Shown here piece after piece: positions 16,249 to 25,385 of a stretch of DNA of 64,000 nucleotides. Source of the DNA: Luteibacter yeojuensis. Its GTDB lineage: Bacteria; Pseudomonadota; Gammaproteobacteria; Xanthomonadales; Rhodanobacteraceae. A program made the translations under genes and the position numbers. Each line of letters begins with the position of its first letter. Within the stretch, counting starts at the first letter, position 1. The stretch is from the NCBI RefSeq assembly GCF_011742875.1, contig NZ_JAAQTL010000001.1:806001-870000 (forward strand), in the 5' to 3' direction. The notes under the pieces were generated by a model. That model was given only the letters and a program-made list of their open reading frames with translations. It was not told where the DNA came from and made no database searches.

Positions 16249-18864
16249 TCAAAGCGAACGACCCATGCTGCCGACGCTTGCGTGAGCGGAGCGCGGGTGG
16301 GTGGCGAGATAGGCCAGCAGGCCGGCCAGCGGCATGGGCTCCACGATGTGGTAACCCTGGATCTGGTCGCAGCCGTTCTCGCGCAGCCATGCATACTGGC
16401 GCTCGCGCTCGACCCCCTCGGCCACCACCGTCATCCCCAGCGTATGCGCCAGGGCGATGATCGAGCGGCAGATCGATGCCGCGCGCTCGTCCGTATCGAC
16501 GTCGACGACGAACGACCTGTCGATCTTGAGCGAATCGATCGGCAGGTCGCGCAGGTAGGCCATGCTGGAGAAGCCGGTGCCGAAATCGTCGAGCGCCACC
16601 TGTGTCCCCTGGGAACGGAGGGCCCGGAGCGCCGGCACCGCGCGCTCCTGTTCCATCAGGCTGCTTTCGGTGAGTTCCACCTGAAGCGCCTCCGGCGAGA
16701 GGTGGTGGGCCTCCGTGGTCGCCCTTACCTGGGCCGCCACGTCCGTGCGCTGGAACTGCACCGCGGACACGTTGATGGCGACCGGCAGGTTTCCGTATCC
16801 CGCCGCGGCGAGCGCGAGGCAGGCCTGCGCCGCGGCGTCCAGCGTCCAGCGTCCCAACGGGACGATGAGGCCGGTTTCCTCGCATAGCGGAATGAAGATA
16901 CCGGGCGGAATGGATGTGCCGTCGGGCTGCGGCCAGCGGACCAGGGCCTCCAGCTTGCGCACCGTGCCTGTCGCGGCATCGACGATCGGCTGGAAATACA
17001 TGACCAGCTCGTCCGAATCGATGGCCTGGCGAATGCGCGAGGCCATGGTGAGGCGCTCGACCGAACGCTCCGCCATGCTCGGCGCGAACACCTGGATGGG
17101 ATGGTCGTCGTCGACGCGCAAGTGCGCCGCCAGAGCGGCGGCGGCGATCACCTGGCTCGCGAGGCGTCCGTCGGCGGGATGCGAGGCCGACCCGAGCTGC
17201 GGGTCCAGCGTGTGGAGCGTGTCGTTCACGACGACGGGTTCGGTGACCGCGCCGAGCAGACTGGCCACGATGTCGTCGCGGTGTGTCGCGTCGTTGATCG
17301 CGACGATGAAGCGCTCACCGGGACGATGGGCCACCATGCCGTGCGCGCCGCCGATAGCCGCGAACCGCGCGGCCACCTGGCGCAATACGTTGCGCCCCAC
17401 CCCGAGGCCGAAGGTATCGCTGACCCGGTCCATGCCCCTCAGGTGGACATAGACGACTTCGTACCAGGCGCCGTCGCCGAGTCCGTGGTCGAGGTATTCC
17501 ACCAGCGACTCGGTATTGGGCAGGCCGGTGACCACGTCATGGGTCGCGCGGTAAGTGAGGGCGCGCTCGGAACGCAGGCGCTCGGTGACGTCCTCGGCGA
17601 GCACGAGTCTTCCCTCGTGCCCCCCGAAGTCGAGGGTCGCCGCATGGATGCGCACGTCGAGGGTCGTACCGTCCTTGCGACGGTGGACCCATACCTTGCC
17701 GGGGGCGATCTCGTCCGGCGGCACGGGCGATGCGAAGAGGCCTCGCAGGATTTCGGCATCCTGTATCGAGCGGATGTCCGTGATCCGCATGGCCAGGAAT
17801 TCCTCGCGCGAATAGCCGTAGTTGCGGACGGCAGCCTCGTTCACTTCGAGGAAGCGGAGCGTGGCGGTGTCGAATATCCAGTAGGGCAGGGGATTCTTGT
17901 CGAAGGCGAGGCGGAAGCGCGCTTCCGCTTCGGTCAGCTTGGCCTGTATCTGCATCCGTTCGACGATCTCCCGGACCTGCGTGCGCTCCACGGCGAGCAG
18001 GTGGCGGTAGAGGTAGACGAAACCGATGCAATAGACGAGGTAGAGGACAATGCTGAATAAGGCGAAACGGTACCAGGGACCGAGGACGCTGGCAGTGGCC
18101 ACGCCTACGCCGACCCATAGGGCGTGGTCGTCAGGACCGCTCGAGGCCACCATGCGATCGACGCCGTCGATGCGGCTTACGCGGCGGTCGCTGCCGGGAT
18201 CGAAGGGTTCGAACAGGCTACCGACCGAATCCCCGACGATGCCGGGCGCATTGCCCGTACGCGCGATGATCTTGCCGTAGCGATCGGTGATCGCCGCCGC
18301 GCCCTTGGCGCCGACATGCAGGTGTTCCACGATGTCCTGCAGCTGGCTTTGCCTGAGGCGGGCTAGGACCCAGCGCCCCCCTGCGGCGGGAACGGCGAGC
18401 GGAAGCACCCACTGCCCGCGCCGGGACTCGAGAGGCCCCAGGCGGAGCTTGCCCCTGGTCGCCCGGTCTTGGGTCCAGGCGGGCAGGGAGGGATCGCCTT
18501 CGCCGGCGGTGATGGCCTTGCCATTCGCGTCAACGAACAGGAGGTCGGCGATCTCTGCCTGGCGGCTGGCGACGCCAGCCATGTTTTCGGAGATGAGTGC
18601 GGGGGCGTTGAGCGGAACCGTGGCCATCAACTGGCTGCCGTCGGCGGCGATGCCTTCCATCGCCCTCTGCAGGTTCCGCAGCTGCGCACTGAGCAACCGC
18701 TGCCCGCCGTCGGCGATGGCCATATTCTGTGCACGCGCCGCGTCGATACGCCGGGTGTAATCGGTCCTGAGCACCAGGGTCAGCGCGATGCCGAGGATCA
18801 GCGCCAGTACACCACCGACCATGCGGACCAGCCGCGCGGAACGATAATGTGCTGCTTCGGCCAT
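16249..18864 (-). CDS. Membrane EAL phosphodiesterase with PAS and degenerate GGDEF
   Basis: An 871-aa c-di-GMP signalling protein. It has an N-terminal transmembrane helix (about 12-32), a ~220-residue extracytoplasmic sensor (Cache-like by size), a second helix (about 262-285), a PAS domain (about 315-420), GGDEF (about 440-600) and EAL (about 615-860). The GGDEF signature is replaced by PGERF (about 512-516), so no cyclase activity is expected. The EAL domain keeps its signature EALVRW (about 637), an ELTESSLME region, DDFGTGFSS and LKIDRSFV, so it should hydrolyse c-di-GMP. By lowering c-di-GMP it would oppose exopolysaccharide and biofilm formation; the exopolysaccharide locus begins 2.5 kb away. 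It is monocistronic. Confidence 0.9.
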   Translation of the reverse strand: MAEAAHYRSARLVRMVGGVLALILGIALTLVLRTDYTRRIDAARAQNMAIADGGQRLLSAQLRNLQRAMEGIAADGSQLMATVPLNAPALISENMAGVASRQAEIADLLFVDANGKAITAGEGDPSLPAWTQDRATRGKLRLGPLESRRGQWVLPLAVPAAGGRWVLARLRQSQLQDIVEHLHVGAKGAAAITDRYGKIIARTGNAPGIVGDSVGSLFEPFDPGSDRRVSRIDGVDRMVASSGPDDHALWVGVGVATASVLGPWYRFALFSIVLYLVYCIGFVYLYRHLLAVERTQVREIVERMQIQAKLTEAEARFRLAFDKNPLPYWIFDTATLRFLEVNEAAVRNYGYSREEFLAMRITDIRSIQDAEILRGLFASPVPPDEIAPGKVWVHRRKDGTTLDVRIHAATLDFGGHEGRLVLAEDVTERLRSERALTYRATHDVVTGLPNTESLVEYLDHGLGDGAWYEVVYVHLRGMDRVSDTFGLGVGRNVLRQVAARFAAIGGAHGMVAHRPGERFIVAINDATHRDDIVASLLGAVTEPVVVNDTLHTLDPQLGSASHPADGRLASQVIAAAALAAHLRVDDDHPIQVFAPSMAERSVERLTMASRIRQAIDSDELVMYFQPIVDAATGTVRKLEALVRWPQPDGTSIPPGIFIPLCEETGLIVPLGRWTLDAAAQACLALAAAGYGNLPVAINVSAVQFQRTDVAAQVRATTEAHHLSPEALQVELTESSLMEQERAVPALRALRSQGTQVALDDFGTGFSSMAYLRDLPIDSLKIDRSFVVDVDTDERAASICRSIIALAHTLGMTVVAEGVERERQYAWLRENGCDQIQGYHIVEPMPLAGLLAYLATHPRSAHASVGSMGRSL

Positions 18865-18959
18865 GGACGCTCGCTGGCGGCGGTGACGGTTTCACCCCGG
18901 TCGAAACTAACAACCTCGCCTGCCGACGGCAAGTCGTCGCGCGTCACGCATCCGTGACA

Positions 18960-20690
18960 CTAAAGATCGAGCGAAACCGCCCCTCGCGGCGCCGAGCAGC
19001 AGATCAGGACGTCGCCGTCCGGCGGTGGCGTGAGCGGGTCGGGCGCGTAGGCGACGGCGCCGTCGACGAGTCCGCACTGGCAGGTATGGCACACGCCCGT
19101 CCGGCACGACCAGCGAACGGCGACGTCGCATGCCTCGGCGAGCTCGAGCAGGGACCCGAAGCGTGGATCCCAGCGCACGCTCAGCCCGCTACGACTGAAG
19201 GTCACCATCGGTCCGGTGCCCTCCGCGGCCGGCGGATGCGGCGCACGGCCTGTCCCGCTCGTGGTGCCGGGCGTGATGGCCGCTTCCGGGCCGAAGGTTT
19301 CGCTATGGATGCGCTCGCCGGGGACGCCAAGTTCGTGAAGGTCGTCGAGCATCTGCCGCATGAAAGGCTGCGGACCGCAGAGGTAATAGTGTCCATCCGA
19401 CGGCAAGGCCATGCCCTCGAGTTGCGCGCGGTCGATCCGCCCGGCGATATCGTAGTCGCGGCCTTTCCTGTCGTCTTCCGCGGGCCGGCTGTAGAAGACC
19501 GTCGCCCGTGCGTCGGGCAGCTTCGCGACCGTCTCGCGCACTTCTTCCGCGAAGACATCCTCGCTGCCGCGACGGGCGCAATGGATCCACCAGACCGCGC
19601 GCGGCGCGGGCTCCGCGGTCAGCGCGCGCAGCATGGAAAGGAGCGGCGTGATGCCGATGCCCGCGCTGGCGAGGATCACCGGCGAGCCGTCCGTGACCAG
19701 CGCGAACTGCCCGCGCGGCGCGCTGGCCTCCATGCGCTGGCCCGCGGTGACGTGGTCGTGCAGGAAACGACTGCCTTCTCCTTCGGCTCGTTTGACGCTG
19801 ATGCGGTAACTGCGCCCTGGCACGTAACCGGAAATGGAATAGCTGCGCAGGATCGGCGGGAGGTCCGCTCCCCGGTCGACCCGCAGCGCGAGGAACTGCC
19901 CGGGGACGGGGGGCGGCAGGGACGTTCCGTCGGCGCTGACGAGTACGAACGAGCTGACCGCGTCGCTTTCGCGGCGGACGCTCTCCACGACGAGGTCGCG
20001 GTAGCCGTTCCATGCCGGCGCCACCTGGGTCGATGCCTTCGGACGCGCCTCGTCCTCGAGCATCTGCGCGAACGACTGCTTCCATCCGGGGCTCAGCGCA
20101 GGGATGCGCAGCGCGCGCTCCAGCGCGTCGCGCGAATGGCCGGGAAGGTAGAGGAGGGCGTCCACGTCGGCCACGGTCAGGTCTTCCGGGCCCTGCGAGA
20201 CCTTTTCGATCGTGTCGCCGGCCCCGATCTCGCCTTCTTCGATCACCCGGAAATAGAAGCCGGGGCGATGGTGCGCCACCAGCAGCGACGCCATCTGCGG
20301 ATGGTTCATGCGGATGCCCACGCGGTAGCAGGTGACGCGGGGCTGGGTGACCTCGAAAAGCGCGCCGCCGATACGGTAACGGTCGCCGATGCGCACCTCG
20401 TTGTCCGGCAGTCCCTCGATGGTGAGGTTTTCGCCGAACTGGCCGTAGTCCAGTGGGGGGCGTTCGAGGAAGGCTTCCCAGTAACGATACGACTCGATCT
20501 GATAGACCATCACCGCACGGTTGGGGCCGCCATGCCCGGCCTTGTCGGCCTGGCCGTCGCCGTCGATATTGAGCGTGCGGACCATGACCCGTCCCGGGAC
20601 GGGAGCCTTGAAGATGCCGGTGCGCACGATGCGGCCTTCCCATTCCACGTCGCGCGGCAGGCCCACGTTGACCGAAAGCACGCTTGCCAT
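18960..20690 (-). CDS. MOSC domain-ferredoxin reductase fusion protein
   Basis: A 576-aa three-part protein. Residues about 1-155 are a MOSC domain like E. coli YiiM (PRDVEWEGRIVRTGIFKAPV; GGPNRAVMVYQIESYRYWEA; YGQFGENLTIEG; C of RVTCYRVGIRM as the molybdenum-ligand candidate). About 235-465 form an FAD/NAD(P) ferredoxin-reductase module (ILRSYSISGYVPGRSYRISV; ILASAGIGITPLLSMLRAL; YYLCGPQPFM). The last ~85 residues are a plant-type [2Fe-2S] ferredoxin (SCRTGVCHTCQCGLVDG ... CCSA). Together this is a self-sufficient electron chain onto a MOSC molybdenum site, which in YiiM-like enzymes reduces N-hydroxylated compounds. ATG 20690 with GGAG upstream is chosen. Confidence 0.88.
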   Translation of the reverse strand: MASVLSVNVGLPRDVEWEGRIVRTGIFKAPVPGRVMVRTLNIDGDGQADKAGHGGPNRAVMVYQIESYRYWEAFLERPPLDYGQFGENLTIEGLPDNEVRIGDRYRIGGALFEVTQPRVTCYRVGIRMNHPQMASLLVAHHRPGFYFRVIEEGEIGAGDTIEKVSQGPEDLTVADVDALLYLPGHSRDALERALRIPALSPGWKQSFAQMLEDEARPKASTQVAPAWNGYRDLVVESVRRESDAVSSFVLVSADGTSLPPPVPGQFLALRVDRGADLPPILRSYSISGYVPGRSYRISVKRAEGEGSRFLHDHVTAGQRMEASAPRGQFALVTDGSPVILASAGIGITPLLSMLRALTAEPAPRAVWWIHCARRGSEDVFAEEVRETVAKLPDARATVFYSRPAEDDRKGRDYDIAGRIDRAQLEGMALPSDGHYYLCGPQPFMRQMLDDLHELGVPGERIHSETFGPEAAITPGTTSGTGRAPHPPAAEGTGPMVTFSRSGLSVRWDPRFGSLLELAEACDVAVRWSCRTGVCHTCQCGLVDGAVAYAPDPLTPPPDGDVLICCSAPRGAVSLDL

Positions 20691-20742
20691 GGGACTTCTC
20701 CGTCGTTGCCGCAGCATAGACTCGTTCTATGCGGGCGGGCGG

Positions 20743-21369
20743 TCAACCGGGCGGTCCGGGGCGGGTGAAGACGCCGGGGTGGCCGCTCAGCCACACGGCC
20801 ATGTCCTGCAACAGGTGCTGCGACGGAAACACCCGCCCGTAACAGAGCAGCAGGATCGCCAGCGCACCGCCACCGAGCGCAATCCTGCGCCAGCGGGCGG
20901 CTTCGCCCGGCACCGCGGATGGCGACGAAAGCACGCGCAGGAACCAGGAGACGACGAGCGCGCCGAGCGCGCCGCCCAGCCATACTTCCGATAGGCTGTG
21001 GAATCCGAGCGCCAGCCGGGATACGCCCACCGCGAGGCCGACCGTCGATGCCAGCGCGATCGCCGCGCGGCGCCAAGCGATCGGCCCTTCGCGCGTGAGC
21101 AACGCCGCCAGCGTGGGCCAGACGAGGATGGCGAGCGCGGTGTGCCCGCTGAAGCCGGTGTAGTCGAGCCACGGCGGCCGGATGCCCCACGCCATGAACA
21201 GCAGCTTGGAGAGCATCACGCATCCGCCGCATACGGCGATGGCCAGCAGCCAGCCCCACGCATCGCGCTTGCAAGGCGGCGGCAACATCAGGCAGATCGC
21301 CATCCAGCCCATCATCGGCAGCAGTACCGCACTGTCGCCAAGTGCGGTGATGGCCATCCATATCGTCAC
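20743..21369 (-). CDS. PAP2-family membrane phosphatase
   Basis: A 208-aa polytopic protein with about six membrane segments. The PAP2 signature is spread over IRPPWLDYTGFSGHTALAIL (SGH motif) and VGVSRLALGFHSLSEVWLGG (SRxxxGxHxxSEV), and the first motif is a weak one. Such enzymes dephosphorylate undecaprenyl pyrophosphate or other lipid phosphates at the periplasmic face. GTG 21369 is chosen, with AGGAG 8 nt upstream; the alternative ATG 21357 is four codons on. It diverges from wzb with 38 bp between, so recycling of the lipid carrier used by the exopolysaccharide pathway is plausible. Confidence 0.8.
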   Translation of the reverse strand: MTIWMAITALGDSAVLLPMMGWMAICLMLPPPCKRDAWGWLLAIAVCGGCVMLSKLLFMAWGIRPPWLDYTGFSGHTALAILVWPTLAALLTREGPIAWRRAAIALASTVGLAVGVSRLALGFHSLSEVWLGGALGALVVSWFLRVLSSPSAVPGEAARWRRIALGGGALAILLLCYGRVFPSQHLLQDMAVWLSGHPGVFTRPGPPG

Positions 21370-21407
21370 GTGCGGCTCTCCTGTCGGTCGTCTATTATGG
21401 TCACACC

Positions 21408-21845
21408 ATGTTCCAGCGCATATTGATCGCCTGTATCGGCAACATCTGTCGTAGTCCCACCGCGGAATACCTGCTCCGGCACCGCCTCGGTCCGGACCAC
21501 GCCGCAACGGTCTCGAGCGCAGGTCTCGGCGCCATGACCGGGCACCCCATGGATGCCACCGCGCTGGAGGTATTGCTCGAACATGGCGTCGACGGCGAGG
21601 GGCACGTTGCCCGCCAGCTGGATGCGAAACTGCTGCGCCAGTCCGACCTGATCCTCGCCATGGAGCGAAGCCACGTCGATGCGATCCGGCGCATGGCGCC
21701 GGAAGCGAGCGGCAAGGTCTTCCTCCTCGACAAATGGTTGGGCGGACGCGATATCCCGGATCCGTACCGGCAGCGCCGGCCGGCTTACGAGCAGGCCTAT
21801 GCGCTCATAGATCAGGGTGTGAACAGCTGGTTGCGCTACCTCTAG
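21408..21845 (+). CDS. wzb: Low-molecular-weight protein-tyrosine phosphatase (Wzb/Etp)
   Basis: A 145-aa LMW-PTP, the usual Wzb length. The P-loop is CIGNICRSPTAE (C9, R15), and the general-acid loop is DIPDPYRQ. It should dephosphorylate the tyrosine cluster of the Wzc autokinase encoded at 41185-43374, a cycle needed for high-molecular-weight polysaccharide assembly. In Enterobacteria wza-wzb-wzc form one operon; here wzb stands alone, divergent from the PAP2 gene and convergent with the yjbH/gfcD gene (25 bp between stop codons). Confidence 0.9.
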   Translation: MFQRILIACIGNICRSPTAEYLLRHRLGPDHAATVSSAGLGAMTGHPMDATALEVLLEHGVDGEGHVARQLDAKLLRQSDLILAMERSHVDAIRRMAPEASGKVFLLDKWLGGRDIPDPYRQRRPAYEQAYALIDQGVNSWLRYL

Positions 21846-21870
21846 ATCGCCTCCGCGGCGGTGTCCTTCG

Positions 21871-24009
21871 TCAGTCCCGGATCTTCTCCAGGTTCTTGTC
21901 GAACAGATCGCTGTCCAGGTCGTTGGTGAGCGTATACAGGGTGTAGCGCTTGTTGAGGCGCGCGCCGCCGTCGCGTATCAGGGGTTGCCAGAGCAGGGTG
22001 GCGCGGCTGCGCGAGGAATGCGGCAGCAGCATATCGAAGGGGATGGATACATAAATGCCCTTGTCGAAGCTGCCTTCGCCATAACCCGCGCTGCCGGATT
22101 TATTGGTCACCGTCGCATAGGCACCCATGCGCGCGCCGTTGTGGAACTCGCGCGACACGTCGATCGTGGTTCCCCAGTCGCCGGCCAGGTAGCGACCCAC
22201 GCTCACCGCCACGGTGACGTCGTGGAAGCCGGTGTCGAGGTAGCCGGTGGCCTGGCCGGTGATCACATGGTATTTGCGTAGCGAGAAATCCTGGTCGAAG
22301 CCGCGCTGCTTTACCCAGTTGATGTCGGCGCCCACGGCCCAGCGTTCGCCGAAGGGGCGATAAAGCACTTCGCCGCCTGCGCCGGCATACATGCTTTCGA
22401 GCATGCCCGCATAGGCCAGTCCGTAAAGATCCTGGCCCAGACGACGGGTGCCCGTGAGCTGGAAGTTGGGCATCGTGACGTCCGAACCGGTGAGGTACTG
22501 GCGCAGGTTCGTGCGCACGCGGGACAGGTTGCTCGGCGCGTCGTATTTGAACTTGTCGTAGTTGTTGGCGACATTGACCGTGAGCACGCCGTCCAGCCAC
22601 AGGTTGCGGCTGACGTTGAACCTGCCCGAAGCCGCACCGTACACCTGATAAAGGACGAAGGCGTCCGGACCCCCGAGGTTCTGCTGGTACCCCAGCGAGA
22701 CGCCTCCCGTGAAACGCTTCAGCGGCGCACGGTAGAGCACCTCCTCGTCGCGCGGGGTCACCGGATCCTGTTCGACACTGCGACGGAAGTCGGCCAGGTC
22801 GAGGCGGTTGTCCAGCAGCTCGATGAAGCGCGGCCGGTGTACGCTGGTCTCGACCATGGGCATGCCATTGCGCTCGCTGGCTATCGTGAGCCAGCCGATG
22901 CTCTCGTCCACGCGGTTGTCGATAATGCGGGTGGCGCGGCCGACACCTTCCGCCGGATAGAAGAAGCGTTGCTGCTCGCCGTGCACGACGAGTTCGGAAC
23001 CGCGCCGGCCGATGCGAGATACGTCGATGCCCGCATTGTCGTGGAGCTCTTTCGCAACCGCAGGCCAGTCGACCTGCTCCGGCGTCTTCCGTTCCGGCGG
23101 CGGTGTGCCGGCTTGCCTGGTTTCGACGGCGACCGGCTCCGGCTTCGGATCGAACGACTTCGGGGGATCGACATGTGTCGCGAGGTTGCTGTGCAGGTTG
23201 AGACCGGCGGTCACGACCTTGCCGCGCTCGTAGCCCACCGTCAGGTCCACATTGCGGTTGATCCGGAACACCGCGCCGAGGTTTACCGGCCACCGCTCCG
23301 GCTGGTTGTTTTTCTGCGGCTGGTGCTTGTAGTCGTTGCCGTCCAGTTCGGCCTTGAGCAGCAGCCAGTCCCATGGCGACCGGTATTCGACCCCGCCGAA
23401 GAAGCCGGGGCGGCCGCGAAGGAATTTGTTCGTGCTGAACTTTCCCGTGCCGGTGCCGCCAGTCGGGCGCGTCTCGAAGCGGTCGCTGATGACGTTCAGC
23501 GGGTTCGCGATGTCGCCGCGTGCGCCCATGTAGCCCCAGGCCAGGCCGAGGCTGAAGTCGAAGGGGCCCGCGCGCTTGCTGGTCACGACGTACTCGCTGG
23601 AAAAAAGCCCTGTACCGCCGATGTCGCGCGCGCCCACCGCCACGGCGGGAAGCCAGCGGCTTTCCTCCCAAAGGCGCACCTTGGCGTCGATCGATTTGTC
23701 TTTGTAGGTCTGGCTTCCGCTGAGCGAACGCGGTCCGTAAAGCCGGTTACTGACATTGGTGTAGCGAAACGAGCCCTCCAGCCAGGGCAGGGGCTGCATC
23801 GACACGTTGTAGTTCGTATAGGGCGTGGTGCGGCTCAGCACGAAGCTGAATTCGCCTTCGCGCGCCATGCGTGCGGTCGGCGTCTGCAGGAGGCCCACAC
23901 CGCCGAAGTCGCTCTGCGTGTACGTCTCTTGCGCATGGGCGAGACCGGCGCTGCCGGCGAGCAGGGCGAGGGCGGCGCGGCAATAACCATGCAAGGCGGT
24001 CCGTCGCAT
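21871..24009 (-). CDS. YjbH/GfcD-family outer-membrane exopolysaccharide protein
   Basis: A 712-aa exported protein (signal peptide to about residue 25, ending GLAHAQ) of the YjbH/GfcD family. It opens with the family hallmark GGVGLLQTPTARMAREGEFS and ends in beta-barrel sequence. There is a central periplasmic region (about 330-440) with a Pro-rich linker. YjbH/GfcD forms an outer-membrane pore needed for secretion of Yjb polysaccharide or group 4 capsule. Its start overlaps the preceding gene's stop (TGATG), so it is translated together with the GfcB-GfcC fusion. It is the last gene of the wza-ugd-gfcBC-gfcD run. Confidence 0.87.
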   Translation of the reverse strand: MRRTALHGYCRAALALLAGSAGLAHAQETYTQSDFGGVGLLQTPTARMAREGEFSFVLSRTTPYTNYNVSMQPLPWLEGSFRYTNVSNRLYGPRSLSGSQTYKDKSIDAKVRLWEESRWLPAVAVGARDIGGTGLFSSEYVVTSKRAGPFDFSLGLAWGYMGARGDIANPLNVISDRFETRPTGGTGTGKFSTNKFLRGRPGFFGGVEYRSPWDWLLLKAELDGNDYKHQPQKNNQPERWPVNLGAVFRINRNVDLTVGYERGKVVTAGLNLHSNLATHVDPPKSFDPKPEPVAVETRQAGTPPPERKTPEQVDWPAVAKELHDNAGIDVSRIGRRGSELVVHGEQQRFFYPAEGVGRATRIIDNRVDESIGWLTIASERNGMPMVETSVHRPRFIELLDNRLDLADFRRSVEQDPVTPRDEEVLYRAPLKRFTGGVSLGYQQNLGGPDAFVLYQVYGAASGRFNVSRNLWLDGVLTVNVANNYDKFKYDAPSNLSRVRTNLRQYLTGSDVTMPNFQLTGTRRLGQDLYGLAYAGMLESMYAGAGGEVLYRPFGERWAVGADINWVKQRGFDQDFSLRKYHVITGQATGYLDTGFHDVTVAVSVGRYLAGDWGTTIDVSREFHNGARMGAYATVTNKSGSAGYGEGSFDKGIYVSIPFDMLLPHSSRSRATLLWQPLIRDGGARLNKRYTLYTLTNDLDSDLFDKNLEKIRD

Positions 24010-25370
24010 CACCGCCACCCGCTGTCGCCCGGCACCTGGGTGGCGAGGAAGGCCGCGACGTCGCGGTTGAAATTGGCGTCGGCCGCACCGGCGATGGCGT
24101 GCCGGTCGAACGGCACATAGATCCAGGCGCCGGGTGCGAGGGGGCGCGGCTTGTCGCGGTTCCACAAGGCGATACCTTGTTCGGCCACGGTGCCGTCGGG
24201 CTGCACGACGTAAATCAGGTTGGGATCGGCGGCATCCGATCCAGGGCAGGCAGAAAGATAGAGCCTTGCATCCTGCATCGGCACATGCGGCAGACGGCAG
24301 GGCTTCTCGACGGCACCCACCACGCGGACGTCCGCGGGGCGGGGTGGATAGACCAGCGTGTCGCCGTCCTCCATGGGCCGGTTCTCGGTGGGCGTGACCT
24401 CGAGCCGAACTGGATCCAGCGGAACGCCTGCATGTCTTCCGGTGACAGGCAGGCCTGAAAGCCAGGCCTGGAAATCCCTGGCTGCGCCGGACACGGCCAT
24501 GTCGCCGCTGCCGAGGGCCTGGTTGCGAATGGCACCGAGTTCATAGTCCAGACCGGCACGCAGGCGCAGTTGCTCGCGTTTCAGCGAAGGCTGCAGCCAT
24601 GCGGCACCGAGCAGGTAGGCATCCGGCGTGATCTGGGCGGCGCCGGCGTCCGACAGACGCGCGCCGGTCTGGGGTGCGCCGGGGGCAGGCTTGCCGGTGT
24701 CTTCCGCGGATGCGCTCCCGCGATAGGGCTGCAACTGGATCAGTTCGAGAGGAAGCCCTGGCGCAACGTATTGCCGGCTTTTCCAGATGAACCCGTCGGC
24801 TGGATCGACCCAGTATCGGTTGGTCATGCTCACGCCGGCGGAAGGCACGGAAACGTGCTCGTCGATGCGCCGGAGGCGATGCACGGTGCCGAGGATGTCG
24901 ACGTCCTCGAGCGCCTTGGGTTCGAGCCGCGCCTGGGCCAGCACGCCGTAGCGATAGTCCGGCGACCAGTCCAGCCGACGCGTGTAATCGACCGGCGCAA
25001 CGAGGTGCTGCAAGCCGTCATGGAACGGATTGGCGCCGGGAATCGCCGAATCGTCGAGGTTCTGCGGCAGGCCGATCGTCTTCACCACCAGCCCGTCGCG
25101 CGTGAACAGCACGTCGTGCCCGGAGCCGTACCAGCCGAGTTCGCCGTTCGCCACGCGAGCCAGGATCAGGATGGCTTCGCCATCCGGACCGTTGGCCTGC
25201 ATCTGGAAGTAAGGCGTGGCTGCCACCGATTCCGCCGTGGGATGCACGGATGGCCGTCGCATCGCCAGGCGAATGGATTCCAGGCTGCCACGCGACACCG
25301 AGGAGCAGGCGGTCAAGGCGACCAGTACCAGCCCCAGGATGCCGTGGAGGAAAGTCGCGCGGCGGACCAT
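24009..25370 (-). CDS. GfcB (YjbF)-GfcC (YjbG) fusion lipoprotein
   Basis: A 453-aa lipoprotein; the lipobox is LTAC with C21. Residues about 25-215 correspond to the GfcB/YjbF lipoprotein family (GELGWYGSGHDVLFTRDGLV; TNRYWVDPADGFIWKSRQYV). Residues about 225-453 correspond to GfcC/YjbG, a periplasmic two-beta-grasp protein resembling the D2-D3 domains of Wza (AWLQPSLKREQLRLRAGLDY; VRVVGAVEKPCRLPHVPM; IYVPF). In E. coli these are two genes; here one polypeptide would tether the GfcC domain to the membrane. It follows ugd by 15 bp and overlaps gfcD by one base. Its role in polymer export is inferred from the family and the context. Confidence 0.8.
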   Translation of the reverse strand: MVRRATFLHGILGLVLVALTACSSVSRGSLESIRLAMRRPSVHPTAESVAATPYFQMQANGPDGEAILILARVANGELGWYGSGHDVLFTRDGLVVKTIGLPQNLDDSAIPGANPFHDGLQHLVAPVDYTRRLDWSPDYRYGVLAQARLEPKALEDVDILGTVHRLRRIDEHVSVPSAGVSMTNRYWVDPADGFIWKSRQYVAPGLPLELIQLQPYRGSASAEDTGKPAPGAPQTGARLSDAGAAQITPDAYLLGAAWLQPSLKREQLRLRAGLDYELGAIRNQALGSGDMAVSGAARDFQAWLSGLPVTGRHAGVPLDPVRLEVTPTENRPMEDGDTLVYPPRPADVRVVGAVEKPCRLPHVPMQDARLYLSACPGSDAADPNLIYVVQPDGTVAEQGIALWNRDKPRPLAPGAWIYVPFDRHAIAGAADANFNRDVAAFLATQVPGDSGWR

Positions 25371-25385
25371 GCGTTGCCGGCGCCC

